A DNA stretch of 64,000 nt, taken from the NCBI GenBank assembly GCA_963969395.1, contig OZ017804.1, positions 9,176,001 through 9,240,000 on the forward strand, written 5' to 3'. Each line of letters starts with the position of its first letter. Position 1 is the first letter of the stretch. The DNA is from Pseudoscleropodium purum (Eukaryota > Streptophyta > Bryopsida > Hypnales > Brachytheciaceae). Below are positions 1-10,975 of the stretch, piece by piece. The position numbers and the translations under genes are program-made. The notes below the pieces were generated by a model. That model saw nothing but the letters and a program-made list of their open reading frames with translations. It was not told the DNA's origin and searched no databases.

Positions 1-1956
1 CGTCAGCCTATCTGAATCCTCTGATTCCATCGAATCCACATTATCATTATACAATTTTTTTTCATCTTTTTCCTTCGATGCGTTTAATACTTTGGAATTG
101 GTATACACGTACACCAAATCCGTTGCTCTCTCCGGCTTCAATTTATTTCGAGATTTGTTGTGAACAAAAGAATAGTTGCTCCAATTCCGTTCACATGAAG
201 ATGATGACACCGGTTGAGCCAATATCCTCTTCGCTAATGGAGCTATAAACTTGCCACATGCACCTTCAAAATCCCACCAAGCATGTGCGGACAACATTTG
301 ATCTCCCGGATTCAACATATTGTGGAATGGAGGTTCCTTGTGTCATTAGAGATCGTTGTCCACCATTCTTCTTTGGGCATAAAAAGACTGTACCAATGGA
401 ATTGCAAGTTCTTCTAGCAAACAAAATGGTGGATTTTGTAATCCGTTCACGTGCTTCTCTAATTTCCTCATGATATGCAACACCTTTCCCATGCATGGTG
501 ATTTTGAATCCAAATCGCGGAGTGCACATATGATTGGTTCAACCATCTCTACATAATTGATGGACCGATTCCAAAAATGGTCATCAAGAACAATTTTCTT
601 CACCGCTAAGGCCAAGTCTTTTGGTTGGACTTTCGCTCCACGTTTCTTCTTAAGAGTATGTACATACTCAACCCATTGCGGATCTACCACCGTTTGTTCC
701 AATGCTCCTCTCAATTTTGTCAAACGCTCCATCATGATAAATTTAGAGGCGAACCTTGTATCCCCAAGCATCAAGAGACCAAGATTTGGCGAACACTTTC
801 GCAATAGAGCTAGCGGCATATGTCTCTTTCTGATAAATTTAGCTACAAGAACTCCTTTATCCAATTTGGAAGCAATCCATTTCTGTGCAGCTCAATCCTT
901 CAACAACAAATTCAATGCATGTACCACACACCCTTGGTAAAAAATATGAGGATATTTTGCAGATATTACATCCCATGCGGACGGATTCACAGGAGCATTA
1001 TCCGTAGTTATTAACACGACGTTCTTGGACCCCATTTGTTCAATGAACTTTTTCAACACAACTGTCAAGTACTCTGCATTTTTTTCACAACCACTTGTAT
1101 CCACAGATCCAAGCAATTTTTCACCTGCGGATGATACAAGCATGACATTGATGAAAGGTCGATTAGTCACGGAGCTCCATCCATCAATGGATAATGTTGC
1201 TCCAAATTTTCGAATGCTATCTTCGGTCCGTGCATTCAACTGTATCTGAATGTTGGTCTTCGCCTCATTCAACAATTTGTACCGAAGATCATGGTATGAG
1301 GGAGGAATGTATGGCCTACCAAACGCAGCCGTTTTCTTCACTGCTTCTTTAAAAGCTGGATTTCGAGCCACGGAAAATGGTATATTCGCCGAATAAAAAA
1401 AATTTGCCCACATTGAATGTAATTTGCGTCTATGACCTTCTTCAAACCCATTCACTAAGCTGCCTTGCCTCTGAGGCCTAGAACTTGATGCCCTCGGGGT
1501 TTCACATTCACTAGAAGCTTCCGTACTCAAAGTAATTTCAGTTGTGGCACATACCATTGATACCAATTCTTTGGACGTTGGACAAGAATCTTCGTGGTCA
1601 GAATGCGACACAGCCTTTCCGGCCGAAAACTCTTGAACATCTGAAGGGCCAGGGTTGCCATCCACATTGTCCATTACAACGCGTTTTGGAAAAACTCCTT
1701 CGCAATGCCGAAATAAATCTCGAACTACCATTGATAATCGTGGACAAAGGCTCACCCCTTTATCACATACACCTCTAGGCCCAGAATAGCCTAAGTGGAT
1801 GAACATACGGCTGAGCTTCCTTGACATGCTCGCTTTGCAAAGCCTACATTTTACTTTACCACCCTCTTGCACACTAAACCAAGGAGAAAAATCCCTCGTC
1901 GGTTTGGCCACCATACTGACAAGTGTATGTTTTACCTCAATTTCAAAAGAAATCAA
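1..1956 (-). pseudogene. hAT-family transposase, decayed, C-terminus cut by window edge
   Basis: One reading frame runs from about 1956 to the left edge and reads as a hAT transposase. An N-terminal BED-like zinc finger (C-x2-C near FSVQEGGKVKCRLC, then histidines) is followed by a DUF659-type RNase-H-fold region with LSIDGWSSVTNRPFI and the TTDNA acidic motif. The C-terminal hAT dimerisation block follows, with PVSSSSCERNW (about 181-225) and HNKSRNKLKPERATDLVYV (about 105-165). These are diagnostic of the family, which cuts and pastes DNA in the nucleus. Three in-frame stops break it: TGA at 892-894 and tandem TAA TGA at 343-348. No frame change is needed across them, so decay is recent or mild. 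The start is uncertain: methionines lie at 1954-1956 and a little downstream. A GC-rich repeat array lies 260 bp upstream, where subterminal transposase-binding repeats would be expected. Confidence 0.9.
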
Positions 1957-2217
1957 TAAATTGTTTTAAATTTGAAACCCATAACGTGACAATGTATACA
2001 ATATCAATGAAATTAGTTACACAAAGCTTTGAAAATCAAAGCCCCCCCGTCCACCGAACTATGCATTACCAAGCAAGAGACTCAATAAATTGAAGCTCAT
2101 AGCCCTTGGAAATCTTAGCATTCGGTTTTTCAAGAGTGAATACCAAAGCTTCTCTTCTAACATTTATAGTCCCCTCCAGAAAATTAAAGGTTCATTTTAG
2201 GGTTTCCGTTCAAAAAC

Positions 2218-2412
2218 AAGCAACGGCCCGGACGGGGTTGAAGCAAATGGGTGGGCAAACGGACCGGTCGGACGGGTCGGACAGGGCGGGCGGACGGGGC
2301 GGTCGAACGGAATTGTCCGCACTGTCCACCTTCTGACGCCGTCCGCGCTTTGGACACGCCGACCGCCCCACTTAAACACTGACCACCGACGGCGTCCGCC
2401 CAACTGTCCATT
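2218..2412. repeat. GC-rich GGCGGACG-type array beside the hAT transposase
   Basis: About 195 bp of GC-rich sequence in otherwise AT-rich DNA is built from GGCGGACGGGG, GGTCGGACGGG and the inverse CGTCCGCC. The same words make up the arrays at 5208-5830, 7838-8005 and 18522-18838. The position between the transposase start and the expected element end fits a hAT subterminal repeat region (inference). I see no CAGGG-type terminus beyond it, so the outer end is lost or of another type. The open frames of 75-86 codons in it arise only from the lack of A/T stops. Confidence 0.7.
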
Positions 2413-4307
2413 GGAGCATCCTAAAAGGCCGATATTACTCAAAAAGAGCTGTAACATTTCAAAAAAAAAACAGCCTAATAATCACTGCTAAATGAGGATC
2501 AATGTAATTGATTTATCATTTTTTTTTTTTAAATGTAAACCTAAACCCTATACCCTAATTACCCTAAACCTTTTCTTTTCTCCCGTAAATTGTTTTACGA
2601 ATGAGGGGAATGTGGTTAAGTTGAATATGTTTGGATTATTTACTCATATTATCCTTCTAAATAGGTTTTGAGAAGATCTGAAGATGGTGGGGATTTTTTC
2701 AAAGTTCATTAGGAAATCAAATGTTTTGCAGAAATAATCAATTCCTTTTTCATCATAAGCAAATGAAATTTTAAAAAAAGGCCCCAATACATAATTAGAA
2801 TAACAGTTTAATGGATTTCAACCTCATGATATTTAATGAAAGGTTGTGTTTTCTAATTAGAAGTGCATCACGATCTTCAAATGAATATCGAGTCTTTCAT
2901 ATTTTCTAATGAAATTTTGATTAGATTTGAAAACAAAGAAAAAGAATCAATGTTTTAACTTTCAAATCATATATGGCTATATTTTTCCTTAAAAACATAG
3001 AAAAATTCGTTGCTTGAGTTGATTGAGTAGAATACATTATACACTTATACATGTGCTATATTTATTTTGAAGGGTAATTCCAATATTCTTATTTCAGATG
3101 TTTTTAAATATTAATTTTAAAAAAGAGGGTTCATTGTTTAAAGATCTAAAAAATTGACAAATATAATTTCTATTATAAATAGGAATTGAATGCAGAATTC
3201 GAATTTTGAAATGATTGAAATGAACAAGATATTGATTATAAAATATTTCTTTGTTTAAGTTTTCAAAATGAATGTACGAAACAATTGCAAACTTTTGAAC
3301 TTAGGTATATGATATTGTTTTTGGTTTGTACTTTGTAGAGTATAATACTTCAATTTTAATCCTAAATAAATGAAAAAATTCCACATGAATGAAATGTTTC
3401 TATGTATTGCACAAAGATTTCTACCAATTACTATGATAATTAAATACATTGTTACATTTCATAAAATATTCTACATAGAAAGAAAAAATCATTTCAGTTT
3501 TCAATCATGATAAACGATGTCTTCTACTCTTTCTGTTATATGTTCATTTTGTATAACGTGTACATTGTACAATCTTTGAGAGCAAGGGAGTTCATTTTTG
3601 ACTCTCATTGAAATAGAAAATATATTTGTGTTTGGATTTTGAAATCATTATGTATTCTACGGTCTTACAAGAATGCATCTTGCTCCTTTCTTTGAATCCT
3701 TTTGATATTTTTTTTTTTCCTTTGCTTTCTCGTAGGGCTCTTGTTCTCTTGTTCTCTTCATTTGACCAGCCTATTTGGCTTGGCTCTTAGTTTTTTTTTT
3801 TTTAATGCAATGGTTTATGCATATGTTATAAAAAATATATATTATTTATTTAAAATTAATATATTGATGAACAAACGCATAAAGGCATTCAATGCTTTGA
3901 CATTTAAAGTTATAAATCTATCATAAATCACTTTTGCAAATTTGAATGATTGAATCAAAAATTTGAAAATGTAATTACAAGAGCTTTCAATTCAATCAAT
4001 TGCATAAATCGTAAATGTTGAAATGCAACTTGTATGAGTTTAGCATCTATGAAGATTAATTCATGCCATCCACATGCAATTTTCGAATTTAATAAAATGC
4101 AATTGAGTACTTCAATTTCTTTCCCTTCAATTCTCCAAGTAACATTCACTTCATATCTTTCTCTATTTGTTTAATTAATTTTTGGGAATAAATGGAGAAA
4201 CCATCTTTGTCTATATTTGAACATGCACTCTTATTTGATTGATGAAGAATAGATCTATGAAATATATAATCATTGATTTGTTCATGTTGATTTATCTAAT
4301 ATATTTT

Positions 4308-4308
4308 A

Positions 4309-4371
<63 letters not shown>
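4308..4371. repeat. (TA)n microsatellite
   Basis: An almost pure run of alternating T and A, about 60 bp long. It can extrude as a cruciform and is probably length-polymorphic. Confidence 0.95.
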
Positions 4372-4373
<2 letters not shown>

Positions 4374-4635
4374 TTAAAGGAGTATGGAAGACAAGATTGA
4401 CAGATTGTGTTCAAATGTTGTTGATTTTGAAATGATTTAGTACTATATCATTTATAAGAATATTATAATGGTATTATGTTATAATATTCCTAAAACAATT
4501 GCAACAAATATTAAAATACATGCTAAGTTAGGTTTGTTAGCCTACCAATTGTTCATTAATAGACATAATTGAGTAGCCCCCTTAAATGAAACACTCAATA
4601 TCTAATATCTTACAATCCAAATGGTGGATTTGTCT

Positions 4636-4790
4636 AAAAATTTGTCCACATCTTTTCCAACTAACTTACTACAAGATCCTACGGTTACATATGCCTAAAA
4701 GTATTTTTATTCCAAGACTTGGTATTTGCACTACTACTGACAGTTTTGAAGTGTTTTTAGTGAAAAGAACTTTAGGGGCTAAACATCTAT
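4636..4790 (-). repeat. Fragment of dispersed repeat family R1
   Basis: The sequence matches, in reverse orientation, the first part of the copy at 11590-12715. Shared words include ACATCTTTTC, TACTACAAGATC and the GTTTTGGAG/GTTTTGAAG block. Only the part around the 5' block remains. The family is unclassified; I see no coding capacity or terminal structure. Confidence 0.6.
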
Positions 4791-5207
4791 ACCATTAGAT
4801 TTTGAAAAAAGAACAATTTGCTTCATTGGGGATAACTATAAGTCCATGCTCTTTTTCGATAGCCAAAACACATTTGCAAGGACTTGGACATTTAGTGGTT
4901 TACTAAGTGATTAGACGTCAACTAATTCAATTTAATAGTAGAATTTTTATTCAACTACCTTCTTACAATTGCTTTATACACAATGCAACGTGAATATTTG
5001 AGTACATATATTAAACGTTGCAATCCTTTCGTGAATTTTTGCACATTTTCGCTCATATCTTTGTACAAAAATATCATTTACCAAGAATTCATAAATTTGG
5101 TCATAAAGGAAGGCTACCTTTTTTAATTTCAAATTTTACATTGAATGAATGAAAAGTTAGTTGAACTATACAGTGCCATGAAGACCTCTGTTTATCGTGC
5201 AAAATAT

Positions 5208-5830
5208 GGGTTTAGGGTCGCTTTAGGGTCAAACCGCCCCGTCCGCCCTCATACCCGTCCGTCCCATCTGCCCAGACCCCCGTCCGCCTAGACCCCGTCC
5301 GCCCAGATACCTGTCCGCCGTCCGCCTTGTCCGCCCAAACCCCCGTCTGCCCAGACCCCGTCCGCCCCGATACATGTTTGCCGTCCGCCCTATCCGCCCC
5401 GTCCGCCCCGATACCCGTCCGCTTTGTCCTCCGTCCGCCTTGTCCGTCGAATCCGGCGTCCACCCTGTCCGCCCCGTCCGCCTTGATACCCGTCCGCCTT
5501 GTCCGTCGAATCCGGCGTCCACCCTGTCCGCCCCGTCCGCCTTGATACCCGTCCGCCTCGTCCTCCGTCCGCCCTGTCCATCGGATCCGGCGTCCGCCTC
5601 AATACCCGTCCGCCCTGTTTCGGCGATGCGTCCGCCCCCCCGGACTGTCCGATCGGGCGGACGCCAGATTTGTCCGCCCGTGGCCGTCCGATCGGGCAGA
5701 CAGGGCTCTAGGGTTTCGGGGAGGCGGACGGTTGATCCGTCCGCCACCCCCGGCCCATCCGATTGGACGGATGGTTTAGGGCTGTCCGATGGGGCGGACG
5801 GGCCGTCCACATTGTCACTTTTGCTTTGCC
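5208..5830. repeat. GC-rich CGTCCGCC array with 59-bp minisatellite, left of kinase-like gene
   Basis: About 620 bp consists almost entirely of CGTCCGCCC/GGCGGACGG words. Within it a 59-bp unit (anchor CTTGTCCGTCGAATCCGG at 5439 and 5498) is tandemly repeated, with a more diverged third copy near 5557. From about 5640 the words occur in both orientations. Its sequence class matches the arrays at 2218, 7838 and 18522, so it is probably the expanded left subterminal region of the element carrying the kinase-like gene. I could not find a clear CAGGG terminus or the expected target duplication at its left edge. The long open frames here (up to 193 codons, rich in G, R, T and P) are artefacts of composition. 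Confidence 0.75.
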
Positions 5831-6005
5831 CCTTGTGAATGCAAGGTGGAGCGGAGAGCTTGGTGGTTCATCCTCTATTGGCTCCTTTCCGAGGCAAGGC
5901 AAGAGTGGTTTATTGGGGCCTCCTTGTTGCCAATTTTTTGGACACTTGCGCATGAATTCAATTTCAAATTAAAAAATTTGATCTATATCAATTTCATTTG
6001 TCACG

Positions 6006-7498
6006 ATGACGAAAGGGAAGAAGAAGGTTGCGAAGCTTAAACATGGAGAGGGACCATCAAACTTGGAAGTAGCTCGCCAAAGTCCTTCGGAGGAATGCAA
6101 AAAATTCATGATTGAGCGCATCGTTCAATTTTATGAATCGGAAATAACATTGTCTTTAAACAATAAGTACATCAGATATCAAGAGGAGTGCGTGTCTAAA
6201 TTCAAGGTAGACATGACATAGATGTTATTGGATGCATTGAATGTGGCGAAGTGGCATGACGAAATGCATAAAACGTATTTCACCAAATGTTTGGAGAACA
6301 AGGTTCATGACGCTTTGTGGAATTCCAAAGTCATTTTGGTTAAATATGGCAAGGAATATCGACCCAATGACGCCCAGTTTGAAGAAGTGATTCTGAAAGC
6401 GGACTTATTTAGGGGCGATGTGCTCCATTCGCCAAAACTCACAATCGAGTTGATTCAATTGGTTGGTGGAAAAGCAATGATGGAGTTGTTAAAGCAGAAA
6501 GGACCAAACGGCACCTCATAGCACTTCCAGATACAACACGCGTGATTGCTGTTGATGATAGAACGATGAGAGGTGGATATGCAACGATTCGAAAGGTTCG
6601 TATTGAAGGATGTCCAGGAATACTTCCTCATTGGGAGTTTGCGGCGAAGAAATCCATTCACCACCAAACTCGACCCGATCTTGCAAAGTTAGAACATCAA
6701 AACGAATCAATGGCTGTTCGAATTCCACACGCGGGTGTGATACGGTTTGCTGCGGTGCACGGAACGACGTGTGAAGGTTATGCGTATTGGTGGAATGGTG
6801 GAACTCTTCGACAAATGTTGAATATGGATAAGGACTTTCCAGACAACATTCAAATCCGTTTGATGTATACGAATCCAACCGAAGAGGAGGTTGTAAAAGC
6901 TCACCATTTAGGACGATATCGAAAGAAGCGCACGGAGTTGACATGGGCGTTTATGCATATAATGTATGCAGTGCATCTTGCTGGACATTTGCACAATGAT
7001 CTTTCTCCGGACAACATCTTGTTGCATTTTCCAGAGGATGAGTCACGTGTGTACATTGGAGTTTGCGATTGGGGCATGACCACCTTAGCTTCTCAACCAA
7101 TGAAGTCTTTGTACACATTTACATTAGCAAATGAGATGAAACAAACTTTGCAGAGGAGATGGTGGGTGGATCCACGTATTGCATATTTGCATAAAGCAGG
7201 TGCAGATGTGGAAGTCATTCCGATGTATTCACGTAAGTCGGAAGAGTATGCCATTCGAAAAATTGCTCGGCGGATGAATGGAAACAATATGTCAGAGGCG
7301 TATTTCAACGTGCTACGAAAAACACCTAGTGCGACACAATTTGCCTTTCATGACTTTGCAAAAGTGTTTTATGCTTACTTGAAGCGCATTTCTTCGAAGA
7401 CTGACGATGAAAATACTAGTTTGGCCCATGTAATTATGCGATTTTCTAATACATATCGTTGGCCGATGCCAGATAAACATTTCCGCCATTTATATTAG
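6006..7498 (+). pseudogene. Protein-kinase-like gene flanked by hAT-type arrays, broken
   Basis: The conceptual protein starts at ATG 6006 (lysine-rich MTKGKKK) and ends at 7498. It is interrupted by an in-frame TAG at 6219-6221 and a single-base frameshift near 6490. The C-terminal 320 residues carry the order of a protein-kinase fold. There is a glycine-containing loop (GGYATIRKV), a FAAKKS lysine site (codon 6647), a hinge-like YWWNGGTLRQML, and the catalytic loop HNDLSPDNILL (His-Asn-Asp at 6992-7000, Asn at 7013). The metal-binding DWG replaces DFG (Asp at 7067). HND for HRD and Ser for the usual catalytic-loop Lys mark a divergent family, not a standard plant receptor kinase. The N-terminal ~175 residues match nothing I know. 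GGCGGACG arrays lie on both sides, so the gene is likely cargo of, or coded by, a mobile element. No introns are visible. Confidence 0.75.
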
Positions 7499-7837
7499 AT
7501 TGGTAGTGCAGAAGTAGTAGTTGAATAGGTTATATAGGCATTAAAAATTAGTTTAGAAATATAGAGTTGGAATGAAAAAAATTATATGTACAATTAGCCA
7601 AATGTGCACAATGTATGGTATTCTACATTAAATTGAATACATTTTGCCCATATTGATTATGTTTGTATTTGTGTTGATCTCGATTTTTTAAATAGTATAT
7701 ATATATATTTGAAGTCACAAATTTTTTTAGTTTGCCTTCTGAAAATGAATTGGAATTTTTTCATAGTTTCAAGACTATCATGGACTCATGGTCAAACTTT
7801 ATAATCTTTTAAATTGTTTAAAGATTAAGGGAGTGAC

Positions 7838-8005
7838 CGCGGGGCAGTTTGGGTAGGGCGGTCGGGGGAAATAGGGCCGTCAAAGCAGACGAGGTGGACG
7901 GGCGGGGCGGACGGGGTGACAGGCGGACGGGGCGGTTCAGGCGGACGCTACGTCCGCGGGGACCGCGAATGTCAGCGTCCGCGTCCGGACGTCGTGTCAA
8001 CCCTG
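7838..8005 (+). mobile_element. Right terminus of a hAT-type element (array plus terminal CAACCCTG)
   Basis: The GC-rich array ends in GTGTCAACCCTG at 8005. In reverse complement this is CAGGGTTGACACGACG followed by TCCGGACGCGGACGCTG and ACATTCGCG. The same order occurs at the right end of the complete hAT miniature element at 18522-18838. The end is therefore well supported as a family terminus. The following 8 bp (TTTGCTCG) would be the target duplication. I did not find its partner on the left side, so the whole element (5208?-8005) is not proved. Confidence 0.7.
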
Positions 8006-10975
8006 TTTGCTCGCAATCGTCGACACTCTCTCGTTCTTACAAAAACTGATTTCTCTTAACTTTGATCAACGCTTTAATTTTGAATTGATTCCGATTTGTT
8101 CCTCTCTCTCTCTCTACAACTACATTTGGTAGAGTTGGATGTTTTGTTGATTGGCGGGTTTACTAGAGGACGTCCAATCCTTAGAAGACTATAAGCATGG
8201 ACAGTGGAGCTAGGTGGCACCTGTGGAACTAACCTTGCGGCGAGTACGTAGGATGCACACTCAATGAACAATGAAAATACTAATTCTTAGGGCTAACTTT
8301 TCATAAAGCATAGGTTGTGCATGACAAATAGGACTACGTAAGATTCACTTTCACATGACTTAAATTTTTAGATGTTTTCGTCCGAGTGTTTTGAATAGAA
8401 CTTTTACCTTCAATGCCAAAGGGTGTATTTGGGTGGGGTTCTACACCCACCAATTTCAGATTGTTACAGATGCAAGCATCACAAAAGCAACAGAGTCTAC
8501 TGACATTAAAGGAACAACTCTAAGGACGATACATAATCAATGCCTAGGTTTTCCTAACTTAACAACTGAACCACTCAAGCAATAGAAAGAAGAGGATGCA
8601 ATCAAAGGAACTCACTTGAACTACCGCTTGCATAAATTGCTGCAGAAGTGGATTGACCTCTCTTTCGTTGATGAATGTCTATGATTCTTGCACAACAATT
8701 ACTATTCAAGGAAGTCAGCACTCTTAGAAACACCGGTACCCTTTTAGGCCCATCAAACCAGCAACATTGAAGATAGTTTGTGGACTACACGGAAATGCTT
8801 TATTTGACAAAATTTCGAGGATTAACACCTCTGCGTAAATTCACTGTGCACTCTCTTGCTTTAGTCATCTCCACTACAGTCTATTTTTGTCTACACGTAC
8901 TTCCCTAAGATGTAGAGTTTGAACTTGCCACAAGCATTGAATGCCATTGAAGAGTCATCACTAGACCTGGCAACAACGCCGCTAACTAACAGCAATAAAT
9001 TATTTTTTTAATTTTAAAATAAACCTTGCTTTAAGTGCCTTCATACAACATCTTTATAGAGAAGAGTTGTTGGTCCCATCATATATAGGTTTCTTACAAA
9101 TTTTTGTACTCATTTACAACGACACATGCTATAGGCCTTTTAAAAGACTATTGTTTCCTCCTCAAAAAAATACATTTCCACAACATAATAGATGCCACTC
9201 CATGTTGGATTAGATGATACTAATCACTATTGGTGTGAATGCTTGCCCTTGCTACCAAATCCCAACATGCTCTCAAACCACTCTTACGTCTTGGTGTGAA
9301 TGTACCTTTAGACTTTGAGTAGTTAAAATTAAGATTTTAAACTTAAAAATATTCAAATTTGAATATATAGTGAAAAATTTAGAACTTAAATAGTTCAAAA
9401 CTAGAAAGTCAATTAAATGTTGAAGACATTGGATCAAAATAATTTAGAACTTTGAATCAAATATTCTAGAGTTCAAAATTTGTACTATTCTGAATTTTGA
9501 ACTCATTTATTTCAAAACTTAGACTTCTAATCAAATTCAAAATTCAAATGCAAGTATTTCAAAAGTGCTATTAGAAAAGTCATATTACAAAATACATCAA
9601 TCATAAGAATTCTACAACCTATTAGAGTTGTTGTATTACATTTAAAAATATTATTATGAATTTTCATTGAATGATATATTTTAATTCTAATCAAATTCAA
9701 AGTTTAATTAAAATAATTTAATTACAATTCAATCTCTATATTCAATTTTGAATATAATTCCAAAAGATTTTTAAAATATTCTAAAAAGATTTCAATGTTC
9801 AAAAAATATTCAAAAATATTTGAAATATTTCTAAAGATTCTAAAAATATTCCTACATATTCCAAAGATATTTCCAAAAAAATTGTTCAAATTTTTTTTTA
9901 AATGGACAATATGTAGATCAACAAAATGGAAATGACATTTGTATAGAATCTTGTTAAAATTTGCAATTCATGTCCATTGCTAGCCAAACCAACAAATTGT
10001 TGTTAGTTTGTTGTTGGTTTTTTGATAGATCAATCACTACTTTCTAATAGTGAAATGATATCAGATATGGATAATTTGTAAAGCATTCAAATAGTATGTT
10101 TGTAAAAATTCAAGCCTAAGAAAATTATCTCTGAAAGTCATGCACAAAAAAGAGCAATGGAAAATATCAAGAAAATAAATACTTTGACGTTTGATTTTTA
10201 TAAAGTAGTAAAAAAATTCAATAAAAATTAGACATTTTTTGTAATTTGAAGGTGCTCTTTTTCAACCATTTGCATCTATGGAGAAAAAATTGTATTCTTT
10301 GCACTTACACGAAGGTACTACACTTTGAGCACATGTAGATGGTGGAGATTAGCCTATCTTTAGAAAATCTCTTTGTAGTTTTGTAGTCTTGTGTAACTTT
10401 AGTTGAAGTCTTTGAATCCTAATTTGACCTTCAAATTTGCATTTTTGGGTCAAAAATAATACTAAAATCTCAAACAATAGTAAAAGTAGTCATGTAATTA
10501 GAGCTATTTAAAAATAATAAATGATCTTGAAGTTAAAGACTTTATTGTCTCTCAATGATGTTCGAGATTCAATAAAGGAATTTTATGATGGATGTATAGG
10601 ATATGAATTGAAACTTCATTATAAAATAGTTCAGAAGGAGTTAAAGCAGAAATTTCTAAAACAAAAATGGTAGCTAAAAATGAATTATAGGACATGCTTC
10701 CTTCCCACCTTCACATACTGATAGACCAAAGCAAGATGCTACACCAATAGCCTAGGTAATAGCCTTAGATAGTTCAAAAATTTTGAACCTAGAAAATGCC
10801 TCACTCCATCAATCACTTTGAAAGGTAGTATAAATAGCACAAATGAACTTGGATGGAGTAGTTTCCATGATGAGAATATTACTAGAGTAGGTAGAAGCTA
10901 CAATGCAAGAAACTTGTACCAGACACCAAATTTAATGTAATGAGGGAGAAACTTGCCTTTAAGGTACTACAGGAT
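8006..10975. other. AT-rich spacer, no gene recognised
   Basis: I see no coherent protein or RNA gene. 9300-9900 is dominated by words such as TTCAAAATT and AAAATATT. The part near 10680-10975 would be the 3' flank of the Myb/SANT-like pseudogene on the minus strand. Confidence 0.5.

Larger units (their letters stand above)
2460..5207. other. AT-rich spacer without recognisable genes
   Basis: Reading both strands I see no conserved protein motif or RNA gene. It holds poly-A/T runs, a TA microsatellite (4308-4371) and one fragment of a dispersed repeat (about 4636-4790). The open frames present are short and of random composition. Confidence 0.6.

Noticed and set aside
892..894. TGA in the hAT frame as an intron boundary
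   Set aside because: The frame continues unchanged on both sides with no GT-AG interval, so it is a nonsense codon.
5200..5240. Left CAGGG terminus of the kinase-bearing element
   Set aside because: TTTAGGGTC words are present, but neither CAGGGTTG nor the 8-bp TTTGCTCG expected from the right side was found.
5229..5838. Long open frames (up to 193 codons) in the GC-rich array
   Set aside because: They occur on both strands, consist of short G/R/T/P repeats, and are explained by the GGCGGACG words lacking stop codons.
6470..6520. Programmed -1 frameshift in the kinase-like gene
   Set aside because: No slippery heptamer lies at the frame change, and the gene also has a nonsense codon, so decay is simpler.
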